A stretch of DNA of 5,717 nucleotides from Pseudomonadota bacterium (lineage in GTDB: Bacteria; Pseudomonadota; Alphaproteobacteria; Rhizobiales; Rhizobiaceae). Every line of letters starts with the position of its first letter. The first letter of the stretch is position 1. The DNA lies in contig JAEZXF010000404.1 in assembly GCA_023419995.1 (NCBI GenBank), positions 1-5,717 of the forward strand, written 5' to 3'. The translations under genes and the position numbers were made by a program. Positions 1 through 5,528 of this stretch are shown here, piece after piece. Under the pieces are notes generated by a model. The model was not told the origin of the DNA, made no database searches, and saw nothing but the letters and a program-made list of their open reading frames with translations.

Positions 1-69
1 GGCGAAGGGCTTGCCGGGGCCGCGCCCCTTGCCGCCGCCGCGGGCAGGCTTTTTTCTGTCGTCGTTCAT
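1..69 (-). CDS. 5' end of a probable RNA pseudouridine synthase (partial)
   Basis: Only 23 codons are present and the gene runs off the left edge. The minus strand opens with an ATG at 69-67 and reads MNDDRKKPARGGGKGRGPGK followed by PFA. This is a basic, glycine-rich and probably disordered leader. A GGAAAGGCG stretch upstream is a plausible but not strong ribosome binding site. Many rhizobial pseudouridine synthases of the RsuA/RluB type (large-subunit rRNA modification) carry such a Lys/Gly/Arg-rich N-terminal extension and lie divergently next to tadA. The product name therefore rests on context and leader composition. No S4 or catalytic domain lies inside the window. Another RNA-binding protein, such as a helicase or methyltransferase with a basic tail, cannot be excluded. 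That a gene starts here is fairly likely; its identity is inferred. Confidence 0.58.
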   Translation of the reverse strand, partial: MNDDRKKPARGGGKGRGPGKPFA

Positions 70-147
70 GTGGCGTTCGCCTTTCCGCGCGGGTAACTAT
101 CAGAGCCCGTCTGGGCTTGCGAGTGAAATGTCATCGGCAGCGAACGC
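70..147. promoter_or_regulatory. Divergent intergenic region between the partial gene and tadA
   Basis: This 78-bp gap must hold the promoters of both divergent genes. No convincing -35/-10 pair is visible. The most AT-rich part is TAACTATCA at 94-102, which on the minus strand reads TGATAGTTA and contains a possible -10-like GATAGT. Just after it, AGCCC (104-108) and GGGCT (113-117) form a 5-bp stem with a GTCT loop, extendable by a G-U pair. That stem could sit in the tadA leader or overlap a promoter. tadA has no obvious Shine-Dalgarno sequence in front of its ATG. Confidence 0.35.
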
Positions 148-594
148 ATGAGACCGTCCCCCTTCATGGAAGCCGCCTTCGCCGAGGCCGAGGCCGCGGC
201 GGCGCGCGGCGAGGTGCCGATCGGCGCCGTCCTCGTGCAGGGCGGAACGATCGTCGCCCGCGCCGGGAACCGCACCCGCGAGCTCAACGACCCGACGGCG
301 CATGCCGAGATGCTCGCCATCCGCGACGCCTGCCGGCAGGCGGGCAGCGAGCGGCTGCCGCTCGCCGATCTCTACGTGACGCTGGAGCCCTGCCCGATGT
401 GCGCGGCGGCGATCTCCTTCGCGCGCATCAGGCGGCTCTATTTCGGCGCGACGGACGAGAAGGGCGGCGCGGTGGTCAGCGGCGTGCGGCTCTTCGCCCA
501 GCCGACATGCCACCACGCGCCCGAGACCTATGCCGGCATCGCCGGGGAAAGGGCCTCGGACATGCTGAGGTCGTTCTTCCGGGAAAAGCGCTAG
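148..594 (+). CDS. tadA: tRNA-specific adenosine-34 deaminase TadA
   Basis: The 148-aa product is a cytidine/deoxycytidylate-deaminase-fold enzyme. It deaminates adenosine-34 to inosine in the anticodon of tRNA-Arg(ACG), so that one tRNA reads several arginine codons; it is normally essential. The zinc site is complete: His52-Ala-Glu54 (zinc ligand and proton shuttle) and Pro81-Cys82-Pro-Met-Cys85 (two Cys ligands). The N-terminal part has the family pattern GEVPIGAVLV (21-30), Asn41 and NDPTAHAE (47-54). After the second motif come AAISFARIRRLYFGA and a C-terminal helix ending RSFFREKR. Length matches bacterial TadA (about 145-170 aa). The start at 148 is the first in-frame ATG. A second ATG at codon 7 (166) would also keep the domain intact, and neither has a strong ribosome binding site. 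The gene stands alone on the plus strand and converges on the lipoprotein gene. Nothing appears damaged. Identity is very secure. Confidence 0.96.
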   Translation: MRPSPFMEAAFAEAEAAAARGEVPIGAVLVQGGTIVARAGNRTRELNDPTAHAEMLAIRDACRQAGSERLPLADLYVTLEPCPMCAAAISFARIRRLYFGATDEKGGAVVSGVRLFAQPTCHHAPETYAGIAGERASDMLRSFFREKR

Positions 595-654
595 GGCATG
601 CTGCAACCGGGCGAAATCGTCCGGCGTCGCAGGAATGCAGCTAGGGAAGCTCGG

Positions 655-682
655 CCGGCCGCGCCAGCGCGCCGCGGGCCGG
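655..682. terminator. GC-rich hairpin between convergent genes, possible terminator
   Basis: CCGGC (655-659) pairs with GCCGG (678-682), and CGCG (660-663) pairs with CGCG (673-676). This gives a 9-bp stem with one bulged G (677) and a 9-nt loop. It lies 60 nt after the tadA stop and 17 nt beyond the lipoprotein stop, where a shared terminator for two convergent genes would be expected. No T-tract follows on either strand, so it is not a canonical intrinsic terminator. Self-complementary GC runs are also common by chance at this base composition. Confidence 0.33.
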
Positions 683-699
683 AATTGCCAATGGCAGGC

Positions 700-1347
700 C
701 TACCAGGGCAGCAGATCGCGCCAGGACGACTTGCCGGCCGCCTTCTTGCCGCGCTTCTGCTTCTGCCACTCGTCCTCGCCGAGGTCGCCGGCGGCGGCGG
801 TCTGGTTCGGGACGCGGTACTCGACCGGCGGCTCGGAGAGATACTTGCGGTTGTTGCTGTCGCCCTGGTTGACCTCGCGCTTGCGGCGCAGGAACTCCGC
901 GCGCTGCTCGGGCGTCGCGTCGCTCAGGTCGGTCCCGGGAGCCCGGAAGCTGCCGCCCATAACGATCGGCGAACGATAGTTCGGGTTGTCCTGATTCTCG
1001 GTCGCCTCGGCGCGCAGGCGGGCGCGGCGCTGCTCGGGCGATTCCGGCCAGGCGGTATTGTCCTCGGCGACGATCTCGCGCTGCGGCTCGGGCAGCACCT
1101 CGAGCGAGGCCGGTCGCACCAGCTCGGGCCGCGGCTTGTAGGCGATCTCGGCCTCGCGGCTGCTGCCGTTGAGCGTCTCGGTGGAGATCACGCCGGTGAT
1201 GTCCTCGAAAAGCTGCTGGCCGGCCGTCTTGTCGGTGCCGTAGGTGGGCGAGCTCATGCAGCCCGACAGCAGCGCGGCGGCGCAGACGGCGGAAACGCCC
1301 CCGAAAAGCGGCGCACGGCCACGCGGCAAACTGCGATCTGTCTTCAC
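700..1347 (-). CDS. Small lipoprotein of unknown function, downstream of ileS
   Basis: The product is a 215-aa predicted lipoprotein, likely anchored in the envelope by a lipidated cysteine. A basic n-region (KTDRSLPRGR) precedes a hydrophobic stretch, VSAVCAAALL, and the lipobox Leu27-Ser-Gly-Cys30. The mature part is hydrophilic and Pro/Glu/Arg/Asn-rich, with no transmembrane segment. It contains YKPRPELVRP (70-79), WPESPEQRRARLRAE (100-114) and a second (S/T)PEQR element at 145-149, and ends SSWRDLLPW. I chose the GTG at 1347-1345 because it puts the lipobox at residue 30 and has GAAAGG nine bases upstream. The frame extends back to an ATG at 1449, but that adds 34 residues with no signal-like character. 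From memory, related rhizobial genomes carry a similar hypothetical lipoprotein beside ileS; no function is known to me. A distant link to the BamF-type (DUF3035) assembly lipoproteins of alphaproteobacteria is conceivable but unsupported here. Co-transcription with ileS, 132 nt away, is possible. Confidence 0.85.
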   Translation of the reverse strand: MKTDRSLPRGRAPLFGGVSAVCAAALLSGCMSSPTYGTDKTAGQQLFEDITGVISTETLNGSSREAEIAYKPRPELVRPASLEVLPEPQREIVAEDNTAWPESPEQRRARLRAEATENQDNPNYRSPIVMGGSFRAPGTDLSDATPEQRAEFLRRKREVNQGDSNNRKYLSEPPVEYRVPNQTAAAGDLGEDEWQKQKRGKKAAGKSSWRDLLPW

Positions 1348-1356
1348 TGCGAACTG

Positions 1357-1362
1357 CCTTTC
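1357..1362 (-). promoter_or_regulatory. Ribosome binding site supporting the GTG start of the lipoprotein
   Basis: On the minus strand GAAAGG (1362 to 1357) lies nine bases before GTG at 1347. It is the only purine-rich element close to a possible start that leaves a normal lipoprotein signal peptide. It therefore decides the start in favour of GTG over the ATG at 1449. Confidence 0.5.
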
Positions 1363-1391
1363 ACACGGGCCAAACCACGTCGGATGCGCCG

Positions 1392-1418
1392 GTTGTCGCC
1401 GTACATTCCGGCGACAAC
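1392..1418. repeat. Perfect 10-bp inverted repeat between ileS and the lipoprotein gene
   Basis: GTTGTCGCCG (1392-1401) and CGGCGACAAC (1409-1418) are perfect reverse complements around a 7-nt loop, TACATTC. The element lies 61 nt after the ileS stop and 44 nt before the lipoprotein start. In minus-strand RNA it would form a stable hairpin. No T-run follows, so it could be a processing or 3'-protecting stem for ileS mRNA, a weak attenuator ahead of the lipoprotein gene, or a dyad bound by a regulator. The palindrome is seen directly; its role is not. Confidence 0.5.
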
Positions 1419-1479
1419 AAGGCATCTGGCCGCCGCGCTTGTACCGCAAACGACCTTTTCGGGCAATGTCGGGGCGCGA

Positions 1480-4392
1480 TCAGATCCGCCCCAGGGCCCG
1501 CAGCTCGCGCAGGGCCCCGGCATCGCGCGCCGACACCTCGGGGAAATCCGGGTCGGAGCCGACGTCGTCGGTGTAGCGCCACGACCGCGCGCACTTCCTG
1601 CCCGAGGCCGGCGCCGGCACCACGCCCACGCCCTTGACGTCGTCGAGCACGAAGGCGGCTTCGGGCGCCGCCCCGCCGAGGATCTCGATGCCGCTGACGA
1701 TGCATACCTCGGCCATATCGACATCGGCGACGGCGGCGAGAAGCTCGGCATCGGCGATGTGGACGATCGGAGCCGCCTCCAGCGACGAGCCGATGCGCTT
1801 CTCGCGCCGCTCGATCTCCAGCGCACCGGTGACGACACGGCGCACGGTCCTCACCTTGCGCCACTTCGCGGCCAGCGCCTCGTCCTTCCACGCCGCCGGG
1901 ATGGCGCCGAACTGCTCGAGATGCACCGACACCGACGACGGGTAGCGGTCGAGCCAAGCCTCCTCGGTGGTGAAGGGCAGCATCGGCGCCAGCCACTTGA
2001 CCAGATTGTCGAACAGGTGCCGCACGACGACGATGGCCGCCTTGCGGCGGGTGCTCGACGGCGCGTCGCAGTAGAGCGCGTCCTTGCGCACGTCGAAGTA
2101 GAAGGCCGACAGCTCGACCACCATGAAGTCGATCAGCGTGCGGGTGATGCGCTTGAAGTCGAAGGCGTCGTAACCCTTGCGCACCACCTCGTCGAGCTCG
2201 GCCAGCCGGTGCAGCATCAACCGCTCCAGCTCGGGCATGTCGGCCGGCGCAACCTCCTCGCCATCGTCATGGGCGAGCGTGCCGAGCATCCAGCGGATGG
2301 TGTTGCGGAGCTTGCGGTAAGCGTCGATGTTGGTCTGGAGGATGTTCTTGCCGAGTCGCTGGTCCTCCCAGTAGTCGGTGGTCATCACCCACAGGCGCAG
2401 GATGTCGGCGCCCGACTGCTTCATCACCTCCTGCGGCACGACCGTGTTGCCGAGCGACTTCGACATCTTGCGGCCTTCCTCGTCCATGGTGAAGCCATGG
2501 GTGATCACCGCGTCGTAGGGCGCGCGGCCGCGCGTGCCGCAGCTTTCGAGCAGCGAGGAATGGAACCAGCCGCGGTGCTGGTCGGTGCCTTCGAGATAGA
2601 CGTCGGCCGGCCACTTGAGGTCCGGACGGTCCTCCAGCGTGAAGGCATGGGTGGAGCCGGAATCGAACCACACGTCGAGGATGTCGGTGACCATCTTCCA
2701 CGGCTCGTTGGCGCGGCTGCCGAGGAAGCGCTCGCGGGCGCCGGCGGCGAACCACGCATCCGCGCCCTCCTCCTCGAAGGCTTCGAGGATGCGGGCGTTG
2801 ACCGCCTCGTCCTTCAGCACCTCGCCGTCCTCGTCGACGAAGACGGTGATCGGCACGCCCCAGGCGCGCTGGCGGGAGAGAACCCAGTCGGGCCGGTCCT
2901 CGATCATGGCGCGAAGGCGCGTCTGCCCGGCGGCCGGCACGAAGCGGGTGTCGTCGATGGCCTTGAGCGCGCGGCTGCGCAGCGTGGTGCCGTCGCCGAG
3001 ATCCTTGTCCATGTAGACGAACCACTGCGGCGTGTTGCGGAAGATGACCGGCTTCTTCGAGCGCCACGAATGCGGGTATTGATGCTTGAGACGGCCGCGC
3101 GCGAACAGCGCGTTCTTCGCGATCAACGCCTCGATGACCGCCTTGTTGGCGTCGCCCTTCTTGCCGTTGTCGTCGATGACGCGGGCGGGGCCGCCCTCGC
3201 GGTCGGGCCCGAAGCCCGGCGCGTCCCTGGTGAGGAAGCCGGCGTCGTCCACCGTGAACGGGATCGCCGTGTCGATACCGCGCGCCGCGAGGTCGCGGCC
3301 GGCATCCATCCACACGTCGAAGTCCTCGCGGCCGTGGCCCGGCGCTGTGTGGACGAAGCCGGTACCGGCGTCGTCGGTGACGTGGTCGCCGGCGAGCAGC
3401 GGCACCGCGCAGGCGTAGCCGCCGCCGAGGCCCTTGAGTGGGTGGGCGAGCGCGGCCGCGGCCAGCTCGTCCGCCGAAACCGTACGCAGGCGCTTGTGCT
3501 CCAGCTTGGCCTTGGCGAAGGATTCCTCCGCCAGCGCGTCGGCGAAGACCAGCTTCTCGCCGGGCTGCGGGCCGAAATCGTTCTCGGCCGCCGTAACTTC
3601 ATAGAGGCCGTAGGCGATGCGCGGGGAATAGGCCACGGCGCGGTTGCCGGGGATGGTCCACGGCGTGGTCGTCCAGATCACGACATGAGCGCCGGCGAGA
3701 TCGCCCGAGCCCGCCTCGACCGGGAACTTCACCCAGATCATGTCGCTTTCGTAGTCCTGGTACTCGACCTCGGCCTCGGCGAGCGCCGTGCGCTCGACCA
3801 CCGACCACATCACCGGCTTCGAGCCGCGATAGAGCTGGCCCGACATGGCGAACTTCAGCAGCTCGCCGGCGATGCGCGCCTCGGCGTGGAAGGCCATCGT
3901 CGTATAGGGGTTGTCGAAGTCGCCCTCGACGCCGAGACGCTGAAACTCCCCGGTCTGGACCGTGATCCAGTTCTGGGCGAAGTCGCGGCATTCGCGGCGG
4001 AACTCGTTGACCGGCACCTCGTCCTTGTTCTTGCCCCTGGCGCGGTACTGCTCCTCGATCTTCCACTCGATCGGCAGGCCGTGGCAGTCCCAGCCGGGGA
4101 CGTAGTTGGAATCGAAGCCGCGCATCTGGAACGAGCGGGTGATGACGTCCTTGAGGATCTTGTTCAGCGCGTGGCCGATATGGATGTTGCCGTTGGCGTA
4201 GGGCGGGCCGTCGTGCAGCACGTAGAGCGGCCGGCCGGCCGCGCTCTCGCGCAGCTTGCGGTAGAGCTTCATCTCCTGCCAGCGCTTGACCAGCAGCGGC
4301 TCCTTCTCGGGCAGGCCGGCGCGCATGGGAAACTCGGTCTGCGGCAGGTAGAGCGTCTTCGAATAGTCGATCTTGTCGGCGGTGTCGGTCAT
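1480..4392 (-). CDS. ileS: Isoleucyl-tRNA synthetase IleRS
   Basis: The 970-aa cytoplasmic class I synthetase attaches isoleucine to tRNA-Ile using ATP and edits mischarged valine. The catalytic Rossmann fold carries HIGH (71-74) and KMSKS (642-646), plus SRQRAWG (506-512) and the [10 protein letters not shown] and GTDQHRGWF blocks. The CP1 editing domain is recognisable by WTTTPW (240-245) and [10 protein letters not shown] (348-357), with the conserved acidic Asp357. The helical anticodon-binding domain begins near residue 690 ([15 protein letters not shown]). The C-terminal zinc ribbon is eroded: only Cys934 of the usual four cysteines remains, and the other positions are Ser937, Ser954 and Asp957. 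I believe this form is usual in alphaproteobacteria. Length fits rhizobial IleRS (about 970) and exceeds E. coli (938). The motifs match the type-1 bacterial enzyme. The first in-frame ATG (4392) gives the familiar [20 protein letters not shown] start, without a strong Shine-Dalgarno. The frame is intact. It lies downstream of the outer-membrane gene and upstream of the lipoprotein gene. Confidence 0.98.
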   Translation of the reverse strand: MTDTADKIDYSKTLYLPQTEFPMRAGLPEKEPLLVKRWQEMKLYRKLRESAAGRPLYVLHDGPPYANGNIHIGHALNKILKDVITRSFQMRGFDSNYVPGWDCHGLPIEWKIEEQYRARGKNKDEVPVNEFRRECRDFAQNWITVQTGEFQRLGVEGDFDNPYTTMAFHAEARIAGELLKFAMSGQLYRGSKPVMWSVVERTALAEAEVEYQDYESDMIWVKFPVEAGSGDLAGAHVVIWTTTPWTIPGNRAVAYSPRIAYGLYEVTAAENDFGPQPGEKLVFADALAEESFAKAKLEHKRLRTVSADELAAAALAHPLKGLGGGYACAVPLLAGDHVTDDAGTGFVHTAPGHGREDFDVWMDAGRDLAARGIDTAIPFTVDDAGFLTRDAPGFGPDREGGPARVIDDNGKKGDANKAVIEALIAKNALFARGRLKHQYPHSWRSKKPVIFRNTPQWFVYMDKDLGDGTTLRSRALKAIDDTRFVPAAGQTRLRAMIEDRPDWVLSRQRAWGVPITVFVDEDGEVLKDEAVNARILEAFEEEGADAWFAAGARERFLGSRANEPWKMVTDILDVWFDSGSTHAFTLEDRPDLKWPADVYLEGTDQHRGWFHSSLLESCGTRGRAPYDAVITHGFTMDEEGRKMSKSLGNTVVPQEVMKQSGADILRLWVMTTDYWEDQRLGKNILQTNIDAYRKLRNTIRWMLGTLAHDDGEEVAPADMPELERLMLHRLAELDEVVRKGYDAFDFKRITRTLIDFMVVELSAFYFDVRKDALYCDAPSSTRRKAAIVVVRHLFDNLVKWLAPMLPFTTEEAWLDRYPSSVSVHLEQFGAIPAAWKDEALAAKWRKVRTVRRVVTGALEIERREKRIGSSLEAAPIVHIADAELLAAVADVDMAEVCIVSGIEILGGAAPEAAFVLDDVKGVGVVPAPASGRKCARSWRYTDDVGSDPDFPEVSARDAGALRELRALGRI

Positions 4393-4410
4393 GGTCTTGT
4401 CGCATCGTCG

Positions 4411-4433
4411 GCCCGGGCGGCGGCGCGCCGGGC
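4411..4433 (-). other. GC-rich dyad in the ileS leader
   Basis: GCCCGG (4411-4416) and CCGGGC (4428-4433) form a 6-bp stem around an 11-nt loop, ending about 18 nt upstream of the ileS ATG. The loop side overlaps the palindrome GGCGCGCC. A stem this close to the start could limit ribosome access, but the sequence here is almost all G and C, so chance pairing is likely. No T-box or other known riboswitch pattern is seen. Confidence 0.22.
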
Positions 4434-4483
4434 GAGGCTTCGTTCAATCAGGCGAAGGGGCGCTCTGGGCAAGCGCGCAGAAA

Positions 4484-4526
4484 CCCGGACCTTCCGGCAG
4501 CCGCTCAGGCCGCCCGGAAGGCCGGG
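4484..4526 (-). terminator. Long hairpin after the outer-membrane gene, candidate intrinsic terminator
   Basis: CCTTCCGG (4490-4497) pairs perfectly with CCGGAAGG (4514-4521). Past one bulged A (4489), CCCGG (4484-4488 without the bulge) pairs with CCGGG (4522-4526). The result is a 13-bp stem with a 16-nt apical region, which can itself form GCC/GGC (4500-4502 with 4508-4510). Read on the minus strand, the stem is followed at once by TTTCTG, a short U-rich tail; on the plus strand no T-run follows. This is the strongest hairpin in the window. It lies about 100 nt downstream of the MipA/OmpV stop and would separate that gene from ileS. The weak U-tail lowers confidence in true intrinsic termination. 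Confidence 0.5.
4498..4513 (+). repeat. Left copy of an imperfect direct repeat flanking the outer-membrane gene
   Basis: CAGCCGCTCAGGCCGC matches CAGGCGGCTCAGGCCGC at 5512-5528 with one gap and one mismatch, including 11 identical bases at the right end (GCTCAGGCCGC). This copy forms the loop of the hairpin at 4484-4526. The two copies bracket the MipA/OmpV gene, its promoter region and its 3' region. Confidence 0.35.
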
Positions 4527-4574
4527 CCGGTAATTCGTATCGAAGTCGCGTGGAATGCGGCGCGCCGTTTCATG

Positions 4575-4593
4575 CCCCGGCTTTTAGCCGAGG
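4575..4593 (-). terminator. Small hairpin just after the MipA/OmpV stop
   Basis: In minus-strand RNA, CCUCGGCU (4593 to 4586) pairs with AGCCGGGG (4582 to 4575) around an AAA loop: 8 bp including one G-U pair. On the plus strand the same position is a C/A mismatch, so the stem is continuous only in the sense of the neighbouring gene. It starts about 35 nt past the stop codon. No U-tract follows (CATGAAACGG), so it may be a 3'-end stabilising stem rather than a terminator. Confidence 0.33.
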
Positions 4594-4627
4594 GTGCGGC
4601 GGGAATAAAGAGGCGAATGCGCGCCCA

Positions 4628-5428
4628 TCATCGCAGCGTGAAGTCGAAACGGTAGCTGGCCGAGGCGCCGACGAGGAGCTGCCCCCTCGAGCCGCGCTCG
4701 CGCACCAGGCTGGAGTCCGCCGCCGGGCCGGCAAGGCGGGCATATTCGGCGAAGACGCTGGTGGTGAGCTGGTCGGTCATCTTCCACGTCACCGCGCCGC
4801 CCGCGCCCCACGACTTCATGCCGCTTCCCGGCGCGTAGGGGGTGAGGCCGGAGGCCAGCGCCTCGGCGGCGTCGACGCCGTAATAGGCGTCGAAATACCC
4901 GGCCGACGCCCACGAGACGCGGGGGCCGCCGGATATCTGGACGGTGTCGGTGACGTCGAAGAAGGCATCGGCCGCGACGTCGGCGACAACGCCGTCATGC
5001 GAGCGGATGCCGTGGCGGACCTCGCCGCGCAGGCGCAGGAAGTCGGTCGGGTAGATTTCGGCGAACACGCCGGCCTCGCCGCCGAACCTGACCTCGGACA
5101 TGCCGGCGATGTGCGGGTGCGTGCCCCCGTCACGGCCCCAGATCAGCTTGCCCGCGGCACCGGCCCTGAACGTGCCGGTATCGACGAAGGCGAAGGAGAT
5201 GTTGTCGTTGCGCGAGGAGAACCGCGCCGAGGGCCCGGCCTTGCCGACGGAGATCATCGGCTGGAACGAGAACACCCGGCCGGACGCGCCCTCGAACTTC
5301 GGCGCGTTGAGCACCGCGCCGCCGACCTTGATGTACCAGTCGCCCGAGAACCAGCCTTCGGCCGAAGCCGGCGCCGCGCCCATGGCGATCAGCGCCGCGG
5401 CGGCGCCGACCCACTTTCCTACGTTCAT
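4628..5428 (-). CDS. MipA/OmpV-family outer-membrane protein
   Basis: The 266-aa product is predicted to be exported and folded as a small outer-membrane beta-barrel. Residues 1-23 are a signal peptide: a short basic start (MNVGKW), a hydrophobic core, and an Ala21-Ser-Ala23 cleavage site before EGWFSGDWYIKVGG. The mature protein shows alternating amphipathic strands. The family's C-terminal signature is clear: YYGVDAAEALASGLTPYAPG, then SWGAGGAVTWKMTDQLTTS, EYARLAGPAADSSLV and ERGSRGQLLVGASASYRF. Length is normal for the family (about 250-280). MipA was described as a scaffold for lytic transglycosylase MltA and PBP1B in E. coli; OmpV-like members are porin-like or adhesive. Which role applies here is unknown. 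The protein ends SYRFDFTLR, so its last residue is not the usual terminal aromatic. The ATG at 5428 is fixed by the signal peptide; GGGCGGG five bases upstream is a poor Shine-Dalgarno. The gene lies between ribF and ileS with gaps of 91 and 235 bp, so it is probably transcribed on its own. Confidence 0.9.
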   Translation of the reverse strand: MNVGKWVGAAAALIAMGAAPASAEGWFSGDWYIKVGGAVLNAPKFEGASGRVFSFQPMISVGKAGPSARFSSRNDNISFAFVDTGTFRAGAAGKLIWGRDGGTHPHIAGMSEVRFGGEAGVFAEIYPTDFLRLRGEVRHGIRSHDGVVADVAADAFFDVTDTVQISGGPRVSWASAGYFDAYYGVDAAEALASGLTPYAPGSGMKSWGAGGAVTWKMTDQLTTSVFAEYARLAGPAADSSLVRERGSRGQLLVGASASYRFDFTLR

Positions 5429-5519
5429 TGCAACCCGCCCACGCGATACAGGAGAAGCCAGAGCCGGAAGCTGGGGGCCTTTTGGGTAAAAATTGAATTA
5501 AATGCCGGAAGCAGGCGGC
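5429..5519 (-). promoter_or_regulatory. AT-rich upstream region of the MipA/OmpV gene
   Basis: The 91-bp gap after ribF contains the sharpest AT-rich island in the window (5481-5503; 19 of 23 bases are A or T). On the minus strand it reads TTTAATTCAATTTTTACC. Such an island in a very GC-rich genome usually marks a promoter or UP-like element, and it lies 53-75 nt before the start codon. I cannot assign a clean -35/-10 pair. GCGGC/GCCGC (5515-5519, 5524-5528) flank the ribF stop and could form a 5-bp stem. Its distance from the T-run makes it a poor ribF terminator. Confidence 0.4.
5463..5518. repeat. Pair of 15-bp imperfect direct repeats around the AT-rich island
   Basis: GCCGGAAGCTGGGGG (5463-5477) and GCCGGAAGCAGGCGG (5504-5518) agree at 13 of 15 positions, with nine identical bases at the left end. 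They start 41 bp apart, close to four helical turns, so both would lie on the same face of the DNA. They flank the AT-rich segment upstream of the outer-membrane gene, an arrangement that would suit two operator half-sites for a regulator. GC-rich chance similarity is the alternative. Confidence 0.38.
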
Positions 5520-5528
5520 TCAGGCCGC
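5512..5528 (+). repeat. Right copy of the direct repeat flanking the outer-membrane gene
   Basis: CAGGCGGCTCAGGCCGC overlaps the ribF stop codon (5522-5520 on the minus strand) and its last two codons. Its partner is 4498-4513. On the minus strand both contain GCGGCCTGAGC, so the copy beyond the MipA/OmpV gene resembles a duplicated ribF tail. Confidence 0.35.

Noticed and set aside
100..606. A 168-codon minus-strand frame opposite tadA, and a 175-codon plus-strand frame at 117-644
   Set aside because: Both overlap the complete TadA frame, which has an intact zinc site. Neither translation shows any domain.
1348..1449. Extension of the lipoprotein gene to the ATG at 1449
   Set aside because: It would add 34 Arg/Cys/Pro-rich residues ahead of a normal signal peptide and run through the 10-bp inverted repeat. 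The GTG at 1347 has a better-placed ribosome binding site.
1480..1602. The missing zinc-ribbon cysteines taken as a sign of a frameshifted or decaying ileS
   Set aside because: The reading frame is continuous, and the residues around the lost cysteines keep the pattern expected of alphaproteobacterial IleRS.
2267..3313. A 348-codon minus-strand frame inside ileS, with shorter companions at 3599-4447 and 3123-3602
   Set aside because: These are alternative frames of the ileS coding strand. Their Arg/Pro/His-rich translations are typical out-of-frame products, while the IleRS frame carries every catalytic motif.
598..4533. A 1311-codon open frame on the plus strand, antisense to ileS and the lipoprotein gene
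   Set aside because: It lies opposite two well-supported genes. Its product is a low-complexity mix of Arg, Ala, Gly, Val, Leu and His with no domain. High GC content suppresses stop codons in the antisense frame, which explains the length.
4393..4627. T-box or other riboswitch upstream of ileS
   Set aside because: No T-box core or specifier stem pattern is visible. T-boxes that regulate synthetases are mainly found in Gram-positive bacteria. The structure seen is better read as the end of the preceding gene's transcript.
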